Assembly (NCBI GenBank): GCA_045646865.1
Contig: JAZRLM010000004.1
Location: 13,223-77,222, forward strand
From: SIG440 sp045646865
GTDB taxonomy: Bacteria; Bacillota; Clostridia; Monoglobales; Monoglobaceae
Length of the DNA stretch: 64,000 bases
Direction: 5' to 3'
The position numbers and the translations under genes are program-made. This document shows, in pieces, positions 43,754 through 52,400 of this stretch (its first letter is position 1; each line of letters starts with the position of its first letter). The notes beneath the pieces were generated by a model. It saw nothing but the letters and a program-made list of their open reading frames with translations. It was not told where the DNA came from and ran no database searches.

Positions 43754-45015
43754 GATTCTTCAACTCCTTTATTTATCTCGTTATTAAAATCGTAATTTGC
43801 ATATATACCTTTTGTTATTGGCACTTCTGAAAAATCTGCAGCGCATAACGATGTTTGTGTGCGGTTAAAACTCAAATATGCCTTATCTGAACTCATATCC
43901 TTATGCCCTAACATTTGAGAAATAGATGTTACAGGGACTTCTGCGACTGCAAGTTCTGTTCCGAATGCTCGCCGCAAACTATGAAATGAACGATATCTTT
44001 TCTTTTCAATAGATGCTTTGCGACAATATTTATCCAACATACTATCTAATGGCGCGGTACTTTTTAACATAGCATAAGGCACAACGGATTCGAGAAAAAC
44101 ATGCTTGTCCGTATTAGATTTTCGTTCCTTCAAAATGTAATCTGCTATTGCATTTAATGTGATCCCTGTTACTGGAACAGCAATAGATTGCCCTGTCTTC
44201 CTTTGAACAACTTGAATTTCTTGTTTAATCCAATTTATATCGGACAATACCATGTGTCTAATGTCCACAGACCTCAGACCTGTGTTAAAAGCTAGTAAGA
44301 TAATCGCCTTGTTTCTCCTGTAATTTTTATCTTCAGGATTGATTGCATTGATTATTGAATTAATTTCCTCCTGTGTATATGGCGATATTAGTTTTTTGGG
44401 TGGAGGCTTTGGAAAGAAACTCTTTAATTCGATTGTTGTGTTTGTTATACCATTTTTATTGAGATAGTCATTTATTAAACGCAGAGTAAAAATAACTATA
44501 TTCATATTATATGGATTGGTTTTTGATGCCTCGCTAATAAATTCTATGTAATCGGAATCCTCAATTTGATTATCTGCCTTTTCTTTCTGTTCGATGAAAT
44601 TGAAAAAATACCTAAAGATAATATCAGCCTTTTTCTTCCTGGTTTCTAAGATACATGCATCCTCTTTAATTTCCTCTATCAATTCCAAATGCGATTTGTT
44701 GGGTTTATACTTTTTTGCATCCTTCACAATTGAGAAATCTATAATTCCCGTCTCTGACAAAGAACAAAGTCTATGCGTTGCTCTCACAAAGGAACGATAG
44801 AACTTCCTTGTGATTTCACCCTTTTCGTAGCGTTTCCTATAATCTTCGCACAAGTTTGTAAGCACTTCTCTTGAAACCTCGCATTCATTATTCTGCTTAT
44901 GTTCGTTAAGTATCTTGGTGTAGCAACTCCATTTTGCTTGTTGTATTGTTTCATCGGTGCACCCCCTTTCTTTCATTGCTTGTAAGATTCTGTTAATTGC
45001 GATTTCTATTTTCAT
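43750..45015 (-). CDS. Tyrosine recombinase, first of the trio (RitA-like)
   Basis: A 421-residue tyrosine recombinase, the promoter-proximal gene of the trio. Catalytic residues: R248 (TGLRSVD), H345 and R348 (HSLRRAFGTELA), H371 (LGHKD) and Y380 (AYLSFN). A longer N-terminal DNA-binding part (residues 1-210) distinguishes it. GGGGAGG precedes the ATG on the minus strand. The 190-nt gap to the plus-strand polymerase gene holds divergent promoters. Confidence 0.92.
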   Translation of the reverse strand: MKIEIAINRILQAMKERGCTDETIQQAKWSCYTKILNEHKQNNECEVSREVLTNLCEDYRKRYEKGEITRKFYRSFVRATHRLCSLSETGIIDFSIVKDAKKYKPNKSHLELIEEIKEDACILETRKKKADIIFRYFFNFIEQKEKADNQIEDSDYIEFISEASKTNPYNMNIVIFTLRLINDYLNKNGITNTTIELKSFFPKPPPKKLISPYTQEEINSIINAINPEDKNYRRNKAIILLAFNTGLRSVDIRHMVLSDINWIKQEIQVVQRKTGQSIAVPVTGITLNAIADYILKERKSNTDKHVFLESVVPYAMLKSTAPLDSMLDKYCRKASIEKKRYRSFHSLRRAFGTELAVAEVPVTSISQMLGHKDMSSDKAYLSFNRTQTSLCAADFSEVPITKGIYANYDFNNEINKGVEES

Positions 45016-45142
45016 AAATATCCTCCCCGAAAATTGATATAATAATTATAACCTATTATACATATCAAAAGAAGCTGGTACATACTCATTTATCTTAGCG
45101 ACAATTTTGTAAATATTAACAGTTTCTATTTTTAAAAATTTA

Positions 45143-45171
45143 TTGTCTAAATATATAAAAGGTGATATAAT
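45143..45171 (+). promoter_or_regulatory. Promoter of the element's polymerase-YolD operon
   Basis: TTGTCT (45143-45148) and TATAAT (45166-45171) with a 17-bp spacer. No GAAC-N4-GTTC type LexA site is seen near it. Confidence 0.65.
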
Positions 45172-45206
45172 AAAATTGAATATTTGTGTTTAAAAGGAGG
45201 GAGATA

Positions 45207-46715
45207 ATGAGACGACAATATGTGGCGATTGATGCCAAAGCATTTTTTGCGTCGGTCGAATGTAGAGAGCGAAATCTTGATCCTCTTAATACTAATCTTG
45301 TTGTTGCAGACGAATTAAGAACAGAAAAAACAATCTGTCTTGCAGTCACTCCTTCACTTAAGGCATATGGAATATCCGGACGTGCGAGACTTTTTGAGGT
45401 CACTCAAAAAGTCAAGGAAATTAATGCAATACGCAAAAAAAATTGTCCAAACCATATGTTCAATGGCAAATCTTATTTAGATGACGAATTAAAGGCAAAT
45501 AATACATTAGAATTAGATTATATAGTTGCTCCTCCTCGAATGGCTCTTTATATTGATTACAGCACAAAGATACATGAGGTGTATTTGAAATATGTAGCAC
45601 CTGAAGATATAATCACGTACTCTATAGATGAAGTGTTTATCGACTTAACGAGCTACTTGAACACTTATCATATGACAGCACATGAATTGACAATGACGAT
45701 GATTAAGGATGTTCTTGCTACTACTGGTATTACTGCAACCGCAGGAATTGGCACTAATCTGTATCTTGCAAAAATCGCTATGGATATAACGGCTAAAAAG
45801 ATGCGACCAGACAAAGACGGTGTGCGTATTGCCGAGCTTGACGAAATGAGTTACCGCAAAGAACTGTGGGAGCATAAACCCCTTACCGACTTTTGGAGAG
45901 TCGGCAAAGGCTACTCAAAGAAGCTCGAAGATAACCGTATGTTTACTATGGGCGATATTGCAAGAACTTCTACCACTTCCTACGGCAGAAAAACACTCAA
46001 AAAGCTGTTTGGAATAAACTCGAAAATGCTTGTTGACCACGCTTGGGGGTATGAACCGACAACTATTGAAGAAGCAAAGGCATATACACCCGAAGCAAAA
46101 AGTATGAGTACAGGACAAGTTCTAAAAGAGCCATACACCTTTGAAAAAGCAAGAATAATCGTATGGGAAATGTTAGAACTTTTATCTCTTGACTTGGTTG
46201 AAAAGCGGCTTGTAACAAATCAGATAGTCATGACAATCGGATATGACATTGAAAACCTCACTAATCCCGAAATTGCAAAGCATTATACGGGTGAAATCAA
46301 AACCGATATGTACGGACGGAAAACACCGAAACACGCACACGGAACAGCAAACCTTGACAGGCAGACTTCGTCAACAAGACTGATAATTGACGCAACGTTG
46401 AAACTCTATGATAAAATTGTAGATGAAAAACTGCTTATACGCAGAGTAACAATATCAGCAAATAATCTTATTTCCGAAAGCTCTGTTGAAAATAAGCCGT
46501 ACTATGAGCAAATAGACCTTTTTACGGATTATGAAGCCTTGACTGCTCAAAGGGAAAAGGAACAAAAGGAACTGCAAAAAGAAAGAAAAATACAGGAAAC
46601 TATGATTGATATAAAACAACGCTACGGCAAAAATGCAATCATTAAGGGTACAAATCTACAAGACAGTGCTACCTCTATCGAGCGTAATCGGCAAATCGGA
46701 GGGCATAAGGCATAA
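45207..46715 (+). CDS. Y-family DNA polymerase (UvrX/ImuB-like), element-borne
   Basis: A 502-residue translesion polymerase of the group paired with YolD-like proteins in Firmicutes. Catalytic carboxylates are present: D9 in AIDAKAFFASVE and D141-E142 in YSIDEVF. TAGIGTNLYLAKIA and the HhH-type WRVGKGYSKKLE follow, and QIDLF (435-439) is a beta-clamp binding motif. Relative to the host copy it contains an extra charged segment after RLFEV. AAAGGAGGG precedes ATG 45207. It is intact, whereas the homologous host gene is broken by this element, so it may supply the lost activity. Confidence 0.93.
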   Translation: MRRQYVAIDAKAFFASVECRERNLDPLNTNLVVADELRTEKTICLAVTPSLKAYGISGRARLFEVTQKVKEINAIRKKNCPNHMFNGKSYLDDELKANNTLELDYIVAPPRMALYIDYSTKIHEVYLKYVAPEDIITYSIDEVFIDLTSYLNTYHMTAHELTMTMIKDVLATTGITATAGIGTNLYLAKIAMDITAKKMRPDKDGVRIAELDEMSYRKELWEHKPLTDFWRVGKGYSKKLEDNRMFTMGDIARTSTTSYGRKTLKKLFGINSKMLVDHAWGYEPTTIEEAKAYTPEAKSMSTGQVLKEPYTFEKARIIVWEMLELLSLDLVEKRLVTNQIVMTIGYDIENLTNPEIAKHYTGEIKTDMYGRKTPKHAHGTANLDRQTSSTRLIIDATLKLYDKIVDEKLLIRRVTISANNLISESSVENKPYYEQIDLFTDYEALTAQREKEQKELQKERKIQETMIDIKQRYGKNAIIKGTNLQDSATSIERNRQIGGHKA

Positions 46716-46727
46716 GGAGGTGCAAAT

Positions 46728-47162
46728 ATGAGCGAATTTCAGTATGACGATATTCTGAATTATCAATATCCCAATCCCGAAATTGAGAAAGATTTTCCCG
46801 ACAAAATACTTCGTGCCGCACAATTTGCACCATTTGCAGCGCTTACGGGACACGATGAAGCCGTAAAAGAAACTGCACGATTAACCGACAAAAAGATAGA
46901 ACTTGACGAATATGCAAAAGACGAGCTTAATAGAAAGCTAAACTATATCACAGAGCATATTGATGACGAGCAGACTTTTTCTATAACCTACTTCGTGCCG
47001 GATAAGAAAAAGGATGGTGGACGGTATGACACCACAACTGACACCGTAATTAAAGTTAAGGAACATGAAAACACAGTTGTAATGAGCGATAAAACAGAAA
47101 TACCGATAACCGATATTCTGATGATTGAAAGTGATGTTTTCTCTATGATAGAAACTGAATAG
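46728..47162 (+). CDS. YolD-like protein, element-borne
   Basis: A 144-residue YolD-like protein. The family core RAAQFAPFAALTGHDEAVKE is near residue 28, and a C-terminal beta-rich part follows (ITDILMIES). YolD-like proteins are encoded next to UvrX-type polymerases and may act as a UmuD-like accessory; the biochemical role is not settled. It lies 12 nt after the polymerase with AAGGAGGTG, and mirrors the host gene at 57864. Confidence 0.9.
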   Translation: MSEFQYDDILNYQYPNPEIEKDFPDKILRAAQFAPFAALTGHDEAVKETARLTDKKIELDEYAKDELNRKLNYITEHIDDEQTFSITYFVPDKKKDGGRYDTTTDTVIKVKEHENTVVMSDKTEIPITDILMIESDVFSMIETE

Positions 47163-47278
47163 GAAAATAAAGTGAAAATTGTCGTACAAAAACGCAATTT
47201 GCGCTTTATTTACGCAATTCGAAATATGTCGATAAAAAACCATAGTGCAAAATAATGAAAACTTTTTTACCATATATG

Positions 47279-47307
47279 TTGAAAAAAGGATAGATTTATG
47301 TTATGAT
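47279..47307 (+). promoter_or_regulatory. Promoter of the secreted-protein cargo operon
   Basis: TTGAAA (47279-47284) and TATGAT (47302-47307) with a 17-bp spacer. It is followed by a leader ORF and a terminator before the first secreted protein. Confidence 0.6.
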
Positions 47308-47374
47308 AAAATAAAGTTTTAGAAAAGGTGGTAGTAAGTATAAGAACTGTTACAGATGAATAGGAGGTATCTTT

Positions 47375-47431
47375 ATGAAGGAACCAGATAATTTTAGGCA
47401 AGCGAAGTTTACTGCAGTTAATTTGCATTAG
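47375..47431 (+). CDS. Possible 18-residue leader peptide
   Basis: ATG 47375, preceded by AGGAGGT, encodes MKEPDNFRQAKFTAVNLH and stops at TAG. Its last codons overlap the 5' arm and loop of the hairpin at 47397-47444, which ends in a T-run. Translation of this ORF could therefore open or favour the terminator. There is no run of a single amino acid to suggest classical attenuation. It may instead be a remnant of a lost gene. Confidence 0.4.
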   Translation: MKEPDNFRQAKFTAVNLH

Positions 47432-47453
47432 TTATTCGCTGGCCGTTTTTATT
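47397..47453 (+). terminator. Attenuator-like terminator in the cargo leader
   Basis: GGCAAGCGAA pairs with TTCGCTGGCC (one A-G mismatch) around a 28-nt loop, then GTTTTTATTTTA. It lies upstream of the first secreted-protein gene and downstream of its promoter. Confidence 0.55.
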
Positions 47454-47484
47454 TTACTAAACAACTTACAGGAGATTACAAAAG

Positions 47485-48594
47485 ATGAAGATAATGAAAA
47501 GATTTATAGTAGCAGTTCTTGTTTTATCAATGTTATTAGTTTCTGTAAATGCAGAGGAATTGCTTAATTTATATTTTGATGCATCACTTGATTTAAAAAC
47601 AGGCGAAACAACACTTACGCCAAAGGAATTAGATACAGAAACTGACTCTTCTGATTTATGGGTGGAAGTAACCAAAATAGCACCGGACGGAACGGCAAGT
47701 CATTTTTATTCAGGGCTGTTTGGCGAATATGATAATGGCAGATGGGTAAATATTGATTTTTCAGATAAAAAACCGTTAATGTTATGTGACTGGCAAACCC
47801 AAAATTGTTATTGGGTTGTACCTGCGGAAGAGCCTGAGGAAGACAATAGCACCGAAAATCAAAATGCTGGTGACTTGAACTCAACAAGAACTGAAAATGC
47901 GGAACAAGCATTAACAATAAGCACTACACAGCTTATTGAATATGATGTAGCTTATAGCATTGTTTCTAATGATAGTTTAAGTATGGATATTGAATATAAT
48001 GTATATAACGGCAACTCGGAAAACGATAGTGTATTGCTTATCGCGGCGTTATATGAAAACGGCAGATTAAATGATATTAAGACACAAAGTTTGAGTGTTA
48101 ATGCGTTAGAAAGTAATACGGATAACATTGTTCTTCATATTCCCAATAACCATGAAGATTATAGTGTGAAATTAATGGTTTGGGAAGACTTCGGTAGTTT
48201 AAGACCAATTGGGGCAGAAAAGAAAGTAACCGATTTAGATGACTATACCCGTGAAAAGTATATGTATATCACGGCAAACGCAAATGCTGGCTTTAATGTA
48301 TATATGAACGCCGCAACAGTTAAAGGTGCAAATGCTTATGCTATTCATACACTAAAATATGATTCAACAAAAATCACTCCTGTTGATTTGTGTGGTTTCA
48401 CATATAATAAAGAACTTACATCAGGAGAAATTACAAATACAAATATCACAGTTCAAAATGCTGATTTATCAGCCGGAAAGATAGAATACAAATTTAATCT
48501 TGAATCTGGAAGAAATACAGGCATAACAAATTTAGTAAAATTTAAAGCACTTTCAGATTTAACCGATGAAGTAATTATTTATACAATTCAATAG
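47485..48594 (+). CDS. Secreted protein of unknown function, 369 residues
   Basis: The N-terminus is a signal peptide (MKIMKRFIVAVLVLSMLLVS, cleavage probably after VNA). The rest is soluble, acidic, rich in Asn, Thr and Ser, with beta-strand-like segments; an EEPEEDNSTENQN stretch resembles a linker between an N-terminal part (about 25-115) and a larger C-terminal part (about 150-369). I do not recognise the family. It is the first gene of a run of exported proteins that includes a giant RHS-repeat protein, so it may be a surface partner. The ribosome site is AGGAG. Confidence 0.7.
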   Translation: MKIMKRFIVAVLVLSMLLVSVNAEELLNLYFDASLDLKTGETTLTPKELDTETDSSDLWVEVTKIAPDGTASHFYSGLFGEYDNGRWVNIDFSDKKPLMLCDWQTQNCYWVVPAEEPEEDNSTENQNAGDLNSTRTENAEQALTISTTQLIEYDVAYSIVSNDSLSMDIEYNVYNGNSENDSVLLIAALYENGRLNDIKTQSLSVNALESNTDNIVLHIPNNHEDYSVKLMVWEDFGSLRPIGAEKKVTDLDDYTREKYMYITANANAGFNVYMNAATVKGANAYAIHTLKYDSTKITPVDLCGFTYNKELTSGEITNTNITVQNADLSAGKIEYKFNLESGRNTGITNLVKFKALSDLTDEVIIYTIQ

Positions 48595-48609
48595 GAGGAA
48601 TAGTTTATT

Positions 48610-49476
48610 ATGAAAAAAAGAATAGCAATTTTATTATCACTACTGTTAGTTGTGGCAACAACTGTAACAGTGTTTGCCATATCTGCAGATGACAGAAATG
48701 GACAGATATTGATAAAAAGAGGATATACCGAGCAAGACTTTGCAGAAATAGATGCTATAACAGCTTTGTCAGAGGAAAGTGTACCTGACTTTGTTATACA
48801 AAAATATGAAGAGCTTGGAGATTGGAAAAAAGTAAGAGAAGTATATGGCATTAATGAAACTGATTATGAGAATCATATGAAAGCTCAGGCTGAATGGCAG
48901 GCAATCCTTGATAAGATTCCGGATGAGTTTATGACGGCTATGCAGGAAACAATGACGCGACAGGAAATAAACTACTTCATTAATCGAATGAATATAATGG
49001 ATATTGACTTCGACTATGCTTGGGAGCAATATCAATCAGGGAAAACAACAGAAGAGATAATTGCAGAGAAAAAAGAACAGAACGATAAAATATCTGAATT
49101 GGATACCGCATACGTTATGACTGATATGTCTGAAACCGAATATTTGAAGGCATATTCAGAAATTAAAGGCGGCGATGATGTAACAATTGGTCAAGTACTT
49201 ATGCAGGTAAAACAGTTAAGAACCGATGTTAGAAACAGGCACAGAAAACAAAGCGGTATTACCGATGAAGAAATTGCTTACTGTGAAGATCAGGGTATGA
49301 CAAATCCAATGGATATGTTTCAAGCAAAATATATTGCTAAAGGCAATAATGTACCGCTTGATAAAGTTGTTGCATCAAAATTAAAGAATGATGATTGGGT
49401 ATCGGCTACTGCAGAGTTGCTAAACGTTCCGGTGGAGGAATATAGAAAACAAGTCGAAGAAGCAAAAGCACAGTAG
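48610..49476 (+). CDS. Secreted alpha-helical protein of unknown function, 288 residues
   Basis: A signal peptide (KKRIAILLSLLLVVATTVTVFA) is followed by a mostly helical, charged sequence. Two segments look alike: RGYTEQDFAEIDAITALSEES near residue 37 can be compared with MTDMSETEYLKAYSEI near 165, and similar turns recur before CEDQGMTNP. There may be degenerate helical repeats. No catalytic motif is visible. It lies 15 nt after the previous gene and 18 nt before the RHS-repeat gene, so the three are probably one operon. Confidence 0.7.
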   Translation: MKKRIAILLSLLLVVATTVTVFAISADDRNGQILIKRGYTEQDFAEIDAITALSEESVPDFVIQKYEELGDWKKVREVYGINETDYENHMKAQAEWQAILDKIPDEFMTAMQETMTRQEINYFINRMNIMDIDFDYAWEQYQSGKTTEEIIAEKKEQNDKISELDTAYVMTDMSETEYLKAYSEIKGGDDVTIGQVLMQVKQLRTDVRNRHRKQSGITDEEIAYCEDQGMTNPMDMFQAKYIAKGNNVPLDKVVASKLKNDDWVSATAELLNVPVEEYRKQVEEAKAQ

Positions 49477-49494
49477 ATTGCGAGGTGAACCGTA

Positions 49495-52400
49495 ATGAAG
49501 AAAACTTTGTACCCTATTATATTATCTGTGCTCTTTACGGTTGCGTTATCTGTTAATGTATTCGCAATGACGGCTGCGGAACGAGATTTATATAATCATC
49601 AATACTATCCTCAGTCCGTAAATAATGGAGGAATTAATCAGGCTCCACAGGAAAGTAAACATGATTTTTATGTAAATCCTGCCACGGGAAATGCAACTGT
49701 TAGAGTTACAGATTTTGTTTTACCAGGAAAGAATGGCTTTGATTTGGAAGTGTCCAGAGTTTACAATTCTTTTTCTTCAAATCTGTATGAGCCATATGTT
49801 GAAGAAATATCAAATTATACAGAAACACCTTTTTATATTGTTGTTTGCAAGAAAGATTATGAAAAAGTAAATATAAGTAATACATTGGTGGATAGTGGTT
49901 ATGGAGTTTCAATATGCGTTAACGCTAATTACTATGACTACAATACAGATAATAAGAAATATTCGAATATGTCTAAGTTTGAATTTGAAGAGGATTCATA
50001 CACAGAAGAGGATGTATTTGCTAGTTATAGTGAGGCACTTGCGTTAGCCAATAGCTTAAATAATAAAAATCCAGATATTAATGCATCATATCCAGTGTCA
50101 AATGTCGGAAGTTATTGGGCAAATTATAAAAATTGTTTTGTTAGAACAGTTTATATTGATGTATATACACCGGACTACGAAACAGGACTTTTGCCCGACA
50201 CGTCTAATGAAAGATATGGCGGTATCGGTGCAGGATGGGAATTTGATTTTCCATATATTGAAAAGCGCTATGGCGACGATTGGTTTGAATATTTGCATTT
50301 TGGTGATAAAGGCGTATGGGAAATAGATACATCATCTGATGGCGGAACAAATGGTCTTCTTGGATATACCTTAAATGATATTATCTTAGATATTGACCGT
50401 TCTGTAACTCACGATGGATACGATTCTGAATATTGCGTGACAGAAAAAGATGGAACAAAATCTTATTTTGCAGACGATGGAAGACTCCTTCTGCAAAAAG
50501 ATAGATATGGAAACGAGATAAAGTATTATTGTGATTGGGAGTATTATTGGGATACAGAAGGAAAACGACGTAAATATCCCTATTTAACAGGGATCACAGA
50601 CTCAGTTGGCAGAACAGTAACTTTTTCTTACGGAAATGATTATACCAGTTCTGGAATTACATATAAGAAAATCACACTTACTGTGACTGATCCAACCAAT
50701 TCATCCAATTCTTTAGAGTATGTGTATCGCCTAAAACAATTGAACAACAAAAGTCTGGATGGGGATTTAGAGGAATATGTATTGGATAGAGTGTACCGGC
50801 CCGATGGAGAATCGTCATACTATAGCTATTGGAACCTTGAAGCACCTGTAAATTTCTTTGACAGAAATGGTACCTTTGAAAACGAATATTCAGATTATAA
50901 AAATTCAAATACTGGTAATAGTTATATCACTAGTGATGATGTTACAGAAATATCCGGCGTAAGCAACTATTATGCATTGCTATCTACAGCTCATGAACCT
51001 GATGGAAGAGAATGCAGATTCTATTATTCAAGGTTTTTGAAAAACTGTACTCCTACCGGCTCCATGCTTTTCTTCAAAGCGTATTATATGTGTGATGATG
51101 TGCGTTTTGATGAGAACGACATGCAGTATGAGGTGAACGAACATAACTATCAGTATTTCATTAACAATGATTATGAATATGACGGATATCCGGGTTATAA
51201 AAGAACTGAAAGAATTCCGTCAAGTTTTAGAATTGTTTCAAAAGATATCGTTGGGGATAAAAGCGGCTCGGCAGATAAACTTGTTACAAACACTTATACA
51301 TACCGATATACAGGAATAGAAGATACACAAACAATTCTTCTCGATAACAGTGTATCAAGCAGTGTGGATTTTAAAACAACGGTAAATTATACCTATAACG
51401 AGGATACGAGTCTTGTCACAAACAGCTTGACTAAAAACTATGACTCTGCATCTTCGACTGAGTATATGCAGTATAATGAGGCATATACTTACGATAGCAG
51501 CCATTATGGTGACTTGTTAAGTATAACTCCAAATTCAGATAGTGACAGAACAATCAGCTATGAGTACAATTCTATATATCATTACCCAACAAAGAGGACA
51601 TATAAACGAAATGCCTCTACAACAGTGGTAGAAGAATATACTCCTACATCGGATAATTTGTCTGTTCAATATGAAAAAGTATATGAGAACGGTTCATTAA
51701 AGAAAACCATTGAATATACTTACGATTCTTTTGGAAATGTCGTTCAAAAGAAGGATTATTTGAATAATACAGATTATGTTCGTACTGATTATTCGTATAC
51801 AGATACACAGTATAACGGACAGTTTACCGGCTCAAATTTAATGAGTGAGACTGTATATGGTGTTTTGGACAATGACAGTTCATCAAAGAATGTCTCTGTA
51901 AGTTATCAGTACGACTGGCGAGGTAATCCCATATCGGTTACAGATGCCAATGGAAACACCACGCAATATGAATATGATGATCTCAATAGAGTTGTAAAAT
52001 CTATTGCACCGGATGGCTCTGTGGAAACGGTTTTATATGATTATGGAGATACTGAGATTACCAAAACAGATGCCTTAGGAACTGATTTTATATATTACTA
52101 TGATGGTTCAGGCAACCTTTTGGAAGAGTGCGTCGATACTTGGAGAAATCAAATAAAAGAATATTGGTATGACGGTTATAATAATTTGATTAAAGAAATA
52201 ACCAGAAGCAGTGGTAGTAATGAATCCACAACTACATATACCTACGATACACTTCAAAGGCCTCTTACAAAAGAGGTTTACGACAACGCAGGAACACTTG
52301 TGTATAAAGAAACATATTCCTATGATGTTACTGCCGATTATCGCAAGGAGACTGTAACTGTGGTTGGTGGAGAATATAATCCATCGGTTGTAACAAGTGT

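Noticed and set aside
45016..45206. LexA/SOS box for the element's polymerase operon
   Set aside because: No GAAC-N4-GTTC-like palindrome is seen near the promoter.
45207..46715. Element-borne polymerase as a simple duplication of the host gene
   Set aside because: The two proteins differ in length and sequence, including an extra segment after RLFEV in the element copy, so it is a diverged homologue, not a recent copy.
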